A DNA stretch of 64,000 nucleotides from Aedes albopictus (Eukaryota > Arthropoda > Insecta > Diptera > Culicidae): contig NC_085136.1 in the NCBI RefSeq assembly GCF_035046485.1, positions 220,910,853 through 220,974,852 on the forward strand, given 5' to 3'. Positions 33,990-45,929 of this stretch are shown in pieces. The notes beneath the pieces were generated by a model. It was given only the letters and a program-made list of their open reading frames with translations, was not told where the DNA came from and made no database searches. Made by a program: the position numbers and the translations under genes. Positions within the stretch are counted from its first letter, which is position 1, and every line of letters begins with the position of its first letter.

Positions 33990-36900
33990 CTTTTTACTTG
34001 ACGGTCAGGCTAAGGCCTAAGTGACCTCTGCTGTACACAGAAGTCGTCTCCATTATGCACGGTCCATGGCTGCGTGTCTCCAGTGCCGCACTCTACGAAG
34101 GGTCCGCAGATCGTCCTCCACTTGATCGACCCACCTAGCTCTCTGCGCACCACGTCTTCTTGTACCGGTCGGATGACTCTCGAGAACCATTTTAGTCGGG
34201 TTGCTATCCGACATTCTGATGACGTGACCCGTCCACCGTAACCTTCCGATTTTCACTCTGTGGACGATGGTTGGTTCTCTCAGTACAGTAGCTGATGCCG
34301 TTCGTGGTGGTTCATTCGCCTTCTCCAATTCTCGTCTTCTATCTGCACTACGCCGTAGATGGTATGCAGCACCTTCGATTCGAAAACTCCAAGGGCGCGT
34401 TAGTCGTCTGCACGTAGGGTCCATGTTTCGTGCCCATAGAGGACTACAGGTCTAATCAGCGTTTTGTAGATGGTCAACATCGTGTGATGGCGAACTTTGT
34501 TCGATCGTAGAGTCCAGCGAACTTCAAAGTAAGCCCGTTTGCCTGCCATAATGCGCCTCTGAATTTCTCTGCTGGTGTCGTTGTCGGCGGTCACCAGTGA
34601 GCCCAAGTACACGAATTCTTCAAACGCCTCGATTTCATCACCGTCGATATGAATTCGGGGTGGTGGGCGCGGTGATTCCTCCCTGGAGCCCTTGGCCATT
34701 ATGTACTTTGTCTTCGACACATTTATGATCAATCCGATTCGCCTGGCTTCACTCTTTAGTCGGATGTACGTTTCCGCCATCGTCTCAAATTTACGAGCAA
34801 TAATATCAATATCATCAGCAAAACCAAGCAACTGAACGGACTTCGTGAAAATCGTACCACTCGTGTTAATCCTCGCTCTCCTTATTACACCTTCTAACGC
34901 AATGTTGAACAGCAAGCACGAAAGACCATCACCTTGCCGTAACCCTCTGCAAGATTCGAAGGGTCTCGAGAGTGTCCCTGATACTCGAACTACGCACATC
35001 ACTCGATCCATCGTCCCCTTGATCAATCGTATCAGTTTATCCGGGAATGCGTATTTGTGCATAATCTGCCATAGCTATTCTCGATCGATTGTATCATACG
35101 CCGATTTGAAATCGATGAACAAGTGATGTGTGGGCACGTGTATTCGCGGCATTTCTGCAACACCTGACGGATGGCGAACATCTGATCCGTTGTAGCGCGT
35201 TCACCCATGAATCCAGCCTGTTATTGCTCCACGAACTCTCTTGCAATCGGTGATAGACGGCGGCATAAAATTTGGGAGAGTACCTTGTAGGCAGCGCTCA
35301 GTAGTGTGATCGCGCGATAGTTCCCGCAATCCAACTTATCGCCCTTTTTGTAGATGAGACACACGATACCTTCCATCCATTCCTCCGGTAATACTTCCTC
35401 CTCCCAAATCTTGGTAATGGCCCAGTGTAGTGCTCTAATCAGTGCTTCTCCACCGTATTTTAGAAGCTCGCTTGGTAGTTGATCTGCCCCAGCGGCTTTG
35501 TTGTTTTCAACCGGCAAACCTCCTCCTCAATCTCTTGGAAGTCAGGGGCCGGAAGTCTTTCGTCCTGTGCACATACTCCTAAATCTGTTACCACGGCTCC
35601 TTCGGTACTTGCAACGTCGCCATTGAGGTGCTCATCGTAATGCTGCCGCCACCTCTCGACCACCTCACGCTCGCTCGTGAGAATATTCCCGTAATTATCT
35701 CGGCACATGTCGGCTTGTGGCACGAAGCCTCTGCGCGAGCGGTTCAGCTTCTCGTAGAACTTTCGTGTGCCTCATTCGCTCTCGTACGGTGTTGCAGCAT
35801 TCTCGCCCATGCTGCATTCTTCTCGATTTTCAACTGTTCACATTCGCCGTCTTACCAGTCGTTTCTGTGATTCGGAGTCGCGAAACCTAGTGCTGTAGCC
35901 GAGGTACTACCTATGGCGGATCGGATGTCCCTCCAGCCATCTTCAAGTGTAGCTGCGCCAAGCTGCTCTTCCGTTGGTAGGGCCACTGCTAACTGCTGCG
36001 TGTAGTCTTGAGCCACTTCTACGTTACGCAGCTGCTCGATGTTGAGTCGCGGCGTTCGACTTCAACGCGTGGTGATAACTGTCGAAAGTTTTGAGCGCAT
36101 GCATACAGCTACTAAGTAGTGATCCGAATCTATATTCGCACTGCGGTATATGCGGACATTGGTTATATCCGAGAAGAATTTACCGTCGATTAGAACGTAG
36201 TCGATTTGGTTTTCTGTTTGATGGTCGGGTGATCTCCAGGTGGCTTTGTGGATATCTTTGCGGGGGAAGAAGGTGCTTCGGACTACCATACCACGGGAGG
36301 CTGCAAAGTTTACGCATCGCTGGCCGTTATCATTAGATACGGCGTGCAGGCTGTTTCACCCGATTACCGGTCTGTTCATTTCCTCCCTTCCTACCGGCGC
36401 GTTCATGTCGCCGACAACGATTTTCACGTCACGCGGCGAGCAACCATCGTATATTTGCTCTAACTGCGCGTAGAACGCTTTTTTCTCGTACATCAGGTCT
36501 TCCTTCGTGTGGGCAGTGGACGTTGATGATGCTGTAGTTGAAGAAACGGCCCTTAACTCTTAACATGCACATCTTTGCGTTGATCGGCTGCCACCCGATC
36601 ACACGTTGTCGCATCTTGCCCGACACTATAAATCCTGTTCCCAGTTCATTGGTGGTGCCACAGCTTTGGTAGAAGGTAGCCGCTCGATGCCCGCTTTTCC
36701 ACACTTTCTGTCCAGTCCAACAAAGTTCCTGCAACGCCACGATGTCGAAGTTACGGGGATGTAGTTCGTCGTAAATTATCCTGTCACATCCTGCGAAACC
36801 TAGTGACTTGCAATTCCATGTTCCAAGTTTCCAATCATAGTTCTTATTTCGTCGCGTGGGTCTTTGCCGATTGTATCGAGTCGTATTTTCTCCTATGTTA

Positions 36901-37315
36901 TTCGCAATGGGATTTTTACGGGTGGCTTATTGGGCCTACGCCAACACTCCTGTCTCGCCGGAGGGCCATCGTGGCAGTTCTGTTTAACGTCCCAACCAAC
37001 TCTGGGACGACCACGCTGATAGGGGTATCACCTTGAATCTAACTGGGCGTGATGCAGCATTTCTCACTTAGTCGCTGGATGCCAGAGCAGACGCTGTTTG
37101 AGACGCACCACCTTGGTGAACAGACGCTCGGGTCGTACCTCCTCAATCTAGCTGAAGTCAGATGGACAACAGTGCCCAGGCTGCACTACCAGCTAAGCAC
37201 ACAACTCTTAGCAGGCGGTCTTTGTCATCGTTTGACCCGTGGAAGCATGAGGTAGGAGCTTGTGAGGATCAGAGCTATGTTAGACGCTCTCCTTATCGAC
37301 TCACCGTTTTGCTGG
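33990..37315 (-). mobile_element. RTE-clade non-LTR retrotransposon, nearly full length
   Basis: About 3.3 kb. The 5' UTR lies at about 36840-37315 (repeated at 53005-54762), one broken ORF at 34053-36835, and a short 3' end. Related copies are at 47196-49905 (close), and at 18490 and 56712 (a different subfamily). Boundaries are approximate. Confidence 0.8.
34053..36835 (-). pseudogene. RTE endonuclease-reverse transcriptase, multiply frameshifted
   Basis: Order from the N-terminus: the endonuclease start WKLGTWNCKSLGFAG, FDIVALQELCWTGQ (36429-36835), the catalytic VVGDMNAP near 36420 and IDSDHYLVAV at 36100. Then the linker ERWRQHYDEHLNG (about 35650) and RT fingers EWMEGIVCLIYKKGD (35340). 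The RT core follows at 34400-35062, with FESCRGLRQGDGLSC and the catalytic LLGFADDIDII. The C-terminal segment (34053-34424) carries RLRWTGHVIRM and RRRGAQRARWVDQVE. Adjacent segments sit in different frames, so at least five shifts are needed. Not functional. Confidence 0.85.
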
Positions 37316-38038
37316 AAACAAGTAAAAACAATTTATTATTTCTCATAAGGCCACATGAAGTAATTTTAGCCCGGGAGCGGGCGCGTCGGGTACTGAGTAC
37401 ACGCACCATGAAAAATTCACGCTTGCGGTATACAGCGTGAGCGTGGCGTCGCTGCAGGTAGTCAAAAACGCAACTGCTCGAGGGTTAAAAATGGGTTCGC
37501 GGCTCAGTAACGCGTTCACCATTTTAAATTTCACCTTTAATCGCCTTCTAAAAACCACAACTCTGCTGCTAGGCTACGACGGGCAATTTCACGATTGAGT
37601 CTTGCTCCGTTACCCAATTCCCTGGGCCTGGTATACACAAATCAACTCGGAAAAAAGAAGGAAGCTAATTTTCCGGCAGTTTGTGTTTCGCATCAGCAGA
37701 TATTTGTTCCTCGTTTGTTCAGCTTCTTCGCTGTTTTGTGAATCGCAAAGGATAAAAGTGCTTGGTTGGCTGTGCTCCCTAACTTGTATACCTACAACAG
37801 CCCTGGTTGAAAACGTACCCACTGTTGTTTACGCACTTGATGCACACACTAGGGGTGAAATGTATGAAAAGAACTAGCAGAGTACTGCGAGCTGTAGTAG
37901 GTAGATACCCTCAAACTCTGAAGTATTAGATGAAGTTCTACCCTACCTTGTTCGAACAAAGCTGGAACACAAAAGAGTTGACGTGATTTGTTTTCTCCCG
38001 AAAATTGCGTCAATCGGTGTGAACGGAATCGACGAGTA
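37316..38038. other. Intronic sequence, nothing recognised
   Basis: Overlapping short frames on both strands. No repeat ends or domains identified. Confidence 0.35.
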
Positions 38039-38040
38039 TA

Positions 38041-38279
38041 CACACCAAAATTTTTGAAATGCTTCCAGCACGCCAAAAATCAGCAAAAGAAATTGCTGAA
38101 TTTCAGCAACATTTTTGCTAAATTTCAGCACAACTTTGCTGATCAACTGTCAAAATTGCTGGATGGTTCAGCAAGTTGAAAAATAATTGCTGATACTCAG
38201 TAATTTGTATTGCTGAATGTAATCAGCACGCCAAAAATCAGCAAAGTTTGCTGATTACCAGCAAAAATATTTTGCAGTG
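38041..38279. mobile_element. 239-bp TA-flanked MITE packed with CAGCAA/TTGCTG
   Basis: Ends CACACCAAAATTTTTG and (inverse) CACTGCAAAATATTTTTG, flanked by TA (38039-38040 and 38280-38281). The core AATCAGCA occurs several times, and the block CAGCACGCCAAAAATCAGCA occurs twice (near 38068 and 38224). Confidence 0.7.
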
Positions 38280-38281
38280 TA

Positions 38282-38834
38282 GCGTAGATATCAGGTCAAA
38301 AAGTTCCCCCTCGAACCGGCAAAATATACTTGCGCGCCAAGGTAGGTACATCATCGCAGCTGAAGAGAAGGAGTGAGATGTTTCCGACAACAGTGACGAA
38401 TAATGTCGACGAAACGAGGGAATCTTTTGTTCGAGAGTGACAGAAATTGGGGCTTGACAGCAATTTTTATTTCCTACGTCAGATTTGCTACCGTGTCGTT
38501 CTACCACTGGCTGGCTGGCTGTACCAATAATGTGCTGATGCCGCGCTGATGTTAACGCAACAGGGAAAGCTTCCGGAACGGAAAAGTTGTGAATTGGAAT
38601 AGGAGGATGATGTCTGACATGGGTACAAAGTCTGCTTGGTGGAAAAGCGACGATCGTCGTTATCAATTTCGGCTTCGTAATTGACATCGCTGAATTTAGG
38701 AAAACTAATTTATTTGGCATGGATATGGTTGGTTTTCAATTGCGCACATAGGAAGTTAGCATTTGGCTGAGCAATCAATAAATGAGTGTGCGTCAATATC
38801 AGATATCTGTATATTGCTGACTGATTCTGATTGA
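38282..38834. other. Intronic sequence, nothing recognised
   Basis: A minus-strand frame at 38238-38720 (160 codons) begins near the MITE and has no known domain. I regard it as chance. Confidence 0.35.
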
Positions 38835-39030
38835 AAAAAATGCTTCTCAGCGTAGTGTTCTTTGAACACTTCCATAGTGATTGGCTGAGTGCTTCCGCTG
38901 CCAATGTATGTTGCATTTGTATGTAGTACGGCAGGCACGTAGACACTCTATGCCCACGGAAGTCTAGGAAATTTTCATTGCAAAGTTTCTGGGCCTACCG
39001 GGAAACGAACCCGCTACCCTCAGCATTTAA
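38835..39030 (-). mobile_element. Feilai-like SINE, 5' head truncated
   Basis: Shares CTTCTCAGC, GAACACTTCCA and CTCTATGCCCA blocks and the reverse box B (AACGAACCCGCTACCCTCAG) with the copy at 48178-48472. It lacks the box A end. Confidence 0.75.
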
Positions 39031-39907
39031 TCAAATTGTTCAGCAAAAATTAAACAATAACTTGTGCCCCTTTTCTTTCAAAATGTAAAGAAAAAAAAAA
39101 CACCATTGTTGGTGCTCAAGGACTTTTGAACCTCAAAGCTGCAGCGAAGAACCAAGTCATTCTCCACATTCAAAAATATCCTTCGCAACCTTAACAATAT
39201 TTTTGCAATATTGTGTAGGAACTGCACAAACTAGCTCAAGAACATCCATCGAGAGGAGAGACAGCAAATCTCATTTCGTAACCTTTCCGTTCCGTTTAGT
39301 GTTCCGAGCCATAGCTGAAGAAAAGCTACTCTGCGACTTTGCCTGGTTTGGCTTCCGGAAACGAAAAGCGAGCTGTCCCATTCTTTGGCCATATTCTGCC
39401 AAAACGGAGGCCACAGATCGACGACAACTTAACATTCGTTTCCACCACCGTCACCATCATGCATCGTTGCTAGTGCTAGTTCCTGTCCATGGTTGTTGGC
39501 AGCTAGCTCCAAGACAAACTGCGGAGAGTCGGAGCAACCGTATCACTTCCTCGCTGCGCTATCCACGCCTGCCAATCCTAACCGGAGCTGAACGTGAAGC
39601 GGAAAATTTATTTATGAGTTTTCCTCATACTTTTTCTTTGTCCATGAAGGACGATGACGTCGACGGCTATAAAGCAACGATGGTGGCGGGCTTTGTGGCA
39701 TTTTTGAACAACGTTCCTAGTACATACAGCAATCACATACGGCCGGGGCTTTCTTCCGACCGGCAACCGCAAAGTTTTCGTCATTTTTGCAAGCCAACAA
39801 AAAAAAAATGAAAAACAAGTGAAGTCGGAAAGGAACCCGATGCAAGTTTTTCCACTCGTTCCCGTGTATTGAATGTCATCCGGTAGCATGGTTTAAGGAA
39901 GGGACTA
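39031..39907. other. Intronic sequence with a 202-codon plus-strand frame
   Basis: A frame at 39203-39811 is the longest outside mobile and satellite DNA in this part. It has a His-rich patch (RFHHRHHHASL) but no recognised domain, and no clear splice context. It is probably fortuitous within the intron. Confidence 0.3.
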
Positions 39908-40694
39908 CCGAAACCGGGGTCAAATTGAACAGCGGGGTGAAATTGATCATTCAGGTACCAAATTGTAATTCCATACTAGGAACTCTTAAGCATCGGAATG
40001 ATCTTAAACTTTTTATGTCATCTGGTTCGTAGATGTCTAGAGATGAGTGTAGACTTTCAGTTTTTTAGAAAAAAGTTTGTTTTGCCTTATTTTTTTTTAG
40101 AAATTTGCAATGCATTTCTCATTTGGCTGAAATTATTGCTACTAATCAATCGATTGCTAATAGGACTTCCCGTAAACTCTCTGTTTTAACAATTTTGGTA
40201 GAGCCTTGGTTGGGATGATATGTAGCTAATCAGAACATGAAATAGTTATAAAAAAAGTTCATTTTATGATGAAATAGTCATTTATTGTGATAGAAATCAC
40301 TTGTTTCCAATGAAATTGCCTACCTTTAGGCGTTTAAGGAGAAATTTCAAAATTTGATTTTGCATTTAAAGTATTAAATTCACTAGTTGTAAGATTTTAA
40401 ACGCGTTATTAGGTTTTAGAAAAACAAAATTAAGCGGAGAAGGAAATTTTCCTTTCCAACCGATGTTTAATTGTATACTGATCAATTTCGCTCCAAAGTG
40501 GCATTTCCATTTTTTTGAATATTTGGAGTTATTTAACTTAAAGTTTAAATTTGTTGAACAAAATTCTGTCACATGGTTCCATGGAGATCCACAGAGTACT
40601 GGTTTTATATAAATGATGTTGGCAATATTTGAATTAGCACTGATGTTATCCGCAAAAGTTGTTTTAAAGTGATCAATTTGACCCCGGATTACGG
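39908..40694. mobile_element. 787-bp TA-flanked TIR element
   Basis: Ends CCGAAACCGGGGTCAAATTG and (inverse) CCGTAATCCGGGGTCAAATT, with TA on both sides (39906-39907 and 40695-40696). The interior is AT-rich without a transposase. Confidence 0.75.
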
Positions 40695-41029
40695 TACCTA
40701 ACGTTAACATTGTCAAGCAGGGAAGACGTATTTCTTGGGATGCGAATTGAACGGAGCTGCAGTGTGATTGCAATATCGTATGAAAAATTAGGAAATCTCC
40801 CCGAACAATGGTTCAACTTACATTTGGAATGCTTCCGTTCTGTTGGTCGTTCATGAGGATAAAAATGCCAAACTAGAGTATTTCGCGCATTTTATCCACA
40901 AAATCTGTAAATTAAACACCAATAAAATGCGAATTTCCGGAAAATGGTAGTTTCTCAAAAAATACGATATGGTTATCTTTCCGGACAAGGGCGTAGCCAG
41001 AGGGGGGCAGGGGGGGCATCATTAATTTT

Positions 41030-42325
41030 TCAGGTATTCCCCCAGGGACTTCTTTACAAACTTCTTCTAGGATTCCCCCAAGGGTTTCTTCAGGAATTAC
41101 TTCGAAAATTTATCCAAGAATTCCTCCAGAAATTCCTTCGGGATTCTCCTAAGGGATTTTTTTTCTGAAATAGAAAAATAATAGAATAGAAAATAAATTT
41201 CCCAGAATTCCTCTAGAGATCCCTCCAGAAATTCCCAAAGGAATACCTCTAGGAACTTCTCTAGGAATTTCTCCAGGAATTTCTTCATGAATTCCAACAG
41301 GAATTTCTCTAGGAATTGCTCCTAAACATCTTTCAGAAACTATGTCAGATTCCCCCAGAAATTCATCCAGAAGTTGTTGAAGGAATTTCTCCAGAGATTC
41401 CTTCAAGGATTTCGCCAGCAATTACCAAAGGAGAACCTCCAAGTACTTCTCCAGGAAATTCTCCAGGAATTACGTAAAGAATTTCTTCACGAATTCCTCC
41501 AGCATTTTCCCTAGGAATTGATCTAGGAATTGCTCCTCGACTTCCTTCAGAAATATGTCAACAATTTCTCCAGGAATTTTTCACAAAAATTCTTCTGGAG
41601 ATTTTTTTTAGAAATTTTTCCAGGAAATTCTCCAGGAATACCCTCAGGAATTTTTCAGGGATTCCTCCAGGAAATCCTCCAAAGATTTCTCCAGGAAATC
41701 CTCCAGAAGTTCCTCTAGGGGTTTTTCCTGGCAATCCTCTAGGGATTTCTTCAAAAATTCTTCCAGGAAATTCCTGGAGGAATACCATCGGTAATTTTTC
41801 AGGGATTCCCCCAGGGACTTCTTTACAGCTTCTTCTAGGAATCCCCCAGAGATTCCTACAGGTATTCTTTCGAGGATTTATCCAAGAATTCCTCCAGAAA
41901 TTCCGCTAGAAATTTCTCCAGGATTTTCTCAAGGGATTTTTCCAAAAATAGAAAAATAATAGAATATAAATAGAAATCTCACAGAATTTCTCTAGTAATT
42001 CATCTAGTAATTATTCCAAGAATTTTTCTTAGAGATTCCTCCAGAAATTCCTCCAGGTATTCTTCCAGGGTTTTCTCCAGGAACAACCCCAGGAATTTCT
42101 TCAGGAATTTATCCAGGAATTGCTCCTGAACATCTTTCAGAAATTATGTCAGCAATTGCTCTAGGTATTTCTCCATGAATTTCTCCCGAGATTCCATCAG
42201 AAATTGCTTAAGGGATTCCTTCAGAGATTTCTCCATAAAAAATCTCTTCAGGTAATTCTTTGAAGATTCCTTTCTGAAATCCTCCAGAAGTTTTTCCAAA
42301 GGTTCTTCCAGGTAATCCCCCAGGG
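41030..42325. repeat. GGAATTCCTCCA minisatellite, left block inside the TIR element
   Basis: Diverged 12-bp units (CCAGGAATTTCT, CCAGAAATTCCT and similar) with larger duplications. For example, a block beginning CAGGGATTCCCCCAGGGAC near 41798 echoes the start of the array near 41035. Confidence 0.85.
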
Positions 42326-43920
42326 TTTTTTTTTATCTTTTTATCTTTTATTTGGAGCAGGGAAAAGCCCGTTTGACCTGAACTATCAATTTAGCTCTCT
42401 CTCAAATGGGCGCAAAACCTCCTCATCTTTTCGCATAAACAGAAATAACAAATCCATCCATACTGCTAGACTTAAACTTAAATTTATACACCACTTAATA
42501 AGCCTACCTATTCCGTACAAATACTTCATTAAACAATCTTTTTATTGCTGGACGTGACAAATTAAAATCGAAAACGTGATAGCATTGATTCAACAAACGA
42601 GACATATTGGCAATGGGTTCGTTGTGGCCATAATTGGTACGAGGAGTAGGAAGACGAAGAAAACTGTGCGAACGGAGATTACGACGACGAATATCAATAT
42701 TTAACAAATTCAAGATATTAGGACAATCAATACGAGACTGTAGCACATCAGATACGAAACAAGCCTTTATGACATTACGTCGGTTTTCGAGGATCGGTAG
42801 ATCGATCAGTAAACACCGATCTTCATAACGAGGAAGATTGAGGGGGTCGTTCCAGTGTATGACGGAGTGTAAAGTGAATGAATCTGCGTTGGATGGATTC
42901 TATTTGGTTGACGCTATTTCTATAGTAAGGAGCCCAAACGACAATCGCGTACTCGAGTGTGGAACGGACTAGAGAGCAGTATAAAGCCTTTAGACAGTAA
43001 ATGTCCGTAAAATGTTTAGCAGCACGAAAGATAAAGCCTAGGCATTTAGACGCTTTGGATCTATGATCTTTGAAATCAAGTTTACTGTCCAGAACAACAC
43101 CTAAGTCCTGTATCGACGAGACCCTATTTAGCTGTTCTCCAGCGATGGTGTAATCGTATTGTATCAGGTCTCCTTCCAAACGAAATAACTGAGCATTTTG
43201 ACGGATTCAAGCACATACGATTTAGAGAGCACCAGGAAGTGAATTTATCTAGCTCGTTCTGTAGAACTGTGGTGTCGCGGTAACAGGTTATTTCAAAATA
43301 CACTTTGAAATCGTCAGCATTTGATAGTTTTAAACATTTGAGTTCATCGTTTACATCATTCAAATAAAGTAAGAATAAGAAAGGTCCAATATGGCTACCC
43401 TGCGGTACACCAGAAGCGACACGAAAAGGAGCAGACGTTGTGTCACCTATTTTGACTGACATAGTTCGACCAACTAAATAAGAGTGAAGCCAGTCTAAAA
43501 GACTGCCATTAATCCCAAGGCTTTTAAGCTTGGCTACCATGATTTGGCGATTGACTTTATCAAAAGCAGCCGAAAAGTCGGTGTAAATTGCATCGACCTG
43601 CTTGTGATCCTCCAGAGATTTCACAATAAATGACGTATAGGCAACTAGGTTTGTGGATGTTGAGCGTTTTTCGATGAATCCATGTTGAGTCTGAGAGACG
43701 TAGTTGGCACAATTATGTTTGAGAAACCCCAATACGACGAGTTCGAATAGTTTGGACGTAGCACACAAAGCTGCGATTCCCTTTTTGCCTTTCTTATAGA
43801 CAGGAAGCACGAATGATTTCTTCCAGTTACTTGGGAAAAGGCCAGAAATTATGGAGCGATTGAAAATGGTGGCTAATGGTGTCGCAAGAGAAGTGTAACA
43901 TCGTTTGAGTATAATGGCAG
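42326..43920 (-). mobile_element. 5'-truncated Jockey-clade retrotransposon with RT relic
   Basis: A T-run with ATCTTTTTATC at 42326-42352 is the A-rich tail on minus. Minus-strand frames 43124-43810 and 42823-43179 give an RT in order: KGKKGIAALCATSKLFE, TQHGFIEKRSTSTNLV, DFSAAFDKVNR, ASGVPQGSHIGPFLF, the catalytic region LSNADDFKVYF (an Asn where Tyr or Phe is usual before ADD), and the thumb and C-terminal part SIQDLGVVLDSKLDF with ALYCSLVRSTLEYA. One frameshift lies near 43150. The insert splits the minisatellite. Confidence 0.8.
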
Positions 43921-43924
43921 CAAT

Positions 43925-45075
43925 ACCGGGCAGGAATGCCGGGATTCAGAAATTCTTCGAGAATATTCTCCAGGAATTCCTTCAGGGACTTATCAGGGAT
44001 TCCTCCAGGTATTCCATCAGGAATTCCTCCAGTGATTTGTTCACACATTTCTTCAAGGATACCCCCTTGGATACCTTCAGGAATTCCTTCGAAGATTTTC
44101 TCCAGGAACTCCACCAGAAATTCCGCTAGAAATTCCTCCAGGAATCTATCTAGGGATACTTTCAGAAATAGAAAAATAACAGAAATCTCTCAGAATTCTT
44201 CTGGAGATTCCTCTAGATATTCATCCAGTAATTCTTTCAAGAATTCCCCTAGAGATCTCTGCTCAAAGTAAGCCTCCAGGAAATACCCCAGGAATTTCTT
44301 CCGGAATCTCCTGGCACCCTTCAGGAGTCATGTCAGCAATTCGTCCAGGAATTTCTCCTGCAAATCCTCTAGGGATTTCTTCAGAGATTCTTCCAGGAAA
44401 TTCTCCAGGAATACTTCCAGGAAATTTTCAGGGATTTCTCCAGACACTCCTCCAGAGATTCCTCCAGGAATTACTTCAGGGATTACTCCACGAATTTTTC
44501 GAGGCATATTCCCAGAGATTCCACCAGGGAATCCTTCAGAAATTCCTCCAAGGGTTCTTTCAGGAAATCCTCCTGGATTTTATCAAGGGATTTTTTTTTC
44601 AGAAATTTCTCCACCAATGCCTCCCACCAGAATTCCTGTGGAGATTTCTTCGGGAACTTTTCCCGGAATTCTCCCTGGGATTGCTCCAAGAACTCACCCA
44701 AAAAAATGCTCATGAAATTTCTCCAGAAATGCCTGCTGGGTCTAATCTAAGAATTCCTCCAGGAATTACGCCAGGAATTTGCTCAGAAGTTTCCACAGTT
44801 ATTCCTCCAAGGATTTCTTCACAAATTTCTCTAAGATTTCCTCTATGAGATTTCTTATGAAATATTACTAAGGGTTTCGCCCAGAATTCCTCCAGGAATT
44901 TCTCCAGAATTTCCAAGGAATCCTCCAGAAATTTATCAAGGATTTCTTCTAGGATTTCCTCATGAGATCTCTTCAGAAATTGCACTAGGTATTCCTCCCA
45001 CAATTTATTGAGGAATTCATACAGGTTTATTTTCGCAAGTTCTTACAAAAATTGCTTCAGGAATTCAAAAATTCA
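43925..45075. repeat. GGAATTCCTCCA minisatellite, right block inside the TIR element
   Basis: Continuation of the array beyond the Jockey insertion with the same 12-bp periodicity and divergence. Frames on both strands (for example 44330-44848 plus) come from the repeat. Confidence 0.85.
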
Positions 45076-45758
45076 ATTTTTTTTTGGAGGAATTTCTTCA
45101 GCGAATAGTATTGGAAGATAATTTAAAATGGACGCATACAGGTACCACGAAATCCTAGGTTAGTCCTCAAAAGAGTTCATAATTTCCAAAAAAGGTCAGC
45201 TATAATTTCTGATGAATGTTTTGTAGACATTGACAAAAAAGAGCAAAATAATGCACGAGTAAATTAAAGTCCTGAATCTTCCAGAAATCGGTCACCGCTG
45301 CAGGACCACGTTGGTTTGTGTAGATCAGGCGAGCTTTTCTTAACGTTTTGAACAAAATAGAACAGCGTGACTGCTGAAGGGTTAAATAAAGCTTTTAGAA
45401 TATTATGTTATTATATTCAATTTCATCATATTGCGTTTAGCTATAAAAGCTAGAAGGTACATATTTATTAAGAGTGCTTGTCCCCCCCCTGACCGAAAAG
45501 CTGGTTACGCCCTTGTTGCCGGATTCACGTGAGCGTACGAGCAATTGCAATAAATGCGTGATTTTTACTCATATTATGACCGTCATGAGGTTGGTTGAAA
45601 ATAAGTATCTTTAGTTCAGTCTTCAGAGAGCGACTAACAAATTAGTGTCCGTGCTTTTTGTATTGGATATAGCTCTATGGCAGTCGGTCATCTGCGATTC
45701 CAGATTATTGTATCTCATACAACTCATATGACGGAAATTATCAACATCTTTTACTCAC

Positions 45759-45929
45759 CTTTCTTGGACACGAATCCGCACGGATGGTCGAACAGGAAGT
45801 CCCGAAAGTAGTTGCAGTCCGGATCGATTCCGGGCTCCTTGCACAGACAGGTGGGCCGAAAAAACGGAAACGCCTGCAGCGTCCGCAGGGCTGCCTGACA
45901 CTTGGTCACAGTCACCGTACTGCAGGCCA
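45759..45929 (-). CDS. GDNF-family-receptor-like gene, exon A (second half of a GFR domain)
   Basis: Minus-strand exon of 171 bp. It begins after the acceptor TCTCCCCACAG (ends 45930) and stops at the donor GTGAGT (from 45758). It enters and leaves in phase 1. Translation: ACSTVTVTKCQAALRTLQ, FPFFRPTCLCKEPG, IDPDCNYFRDFLFDHPC, GFVSKK. The motif C-x2-AL..L, C-x-CK and DC...HPC is the second half of a GFR repeat. It is followed in exon B by the first half of the next repeat, so the three exons cover about one and a half adjacent domains. The next intron is 28,940 bp. In vertebrates such proteins bind GDNF-type ligands at the cell surface; insect homologues exist. The specific orthologue is not established here. 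Confidence 0.85.

Larger units (their letters stand above)
40986..45515. mobile_element. hAT-like TIR element whose interior is minisatellite
   Basis: Ends CAAGGGCGTAGCCAG and (inverse) CAAGGGCGTAACCAG, followed on both sides by a G-rich (C-rich on the right) run. The flanks TTTCCGGA (40978-40985) and TTGCCGGA (45516-45523) form an 8-bp duplication with one mismatch, as for hAT elements. Between the ends lie two blocks of the 12-bp GGAATTCCTCC repeat, separated by a Jockey retrotransposon. A non-repetitive segment lies at about 45080-45480. No transposase is present. Confidence 0.8.

Noticed and set aside
39203..39811. 202-codon plus-strand gene
   Set aside because: No known domain or splice context and it lies inside the minus-strand gene's intron; likely chance.
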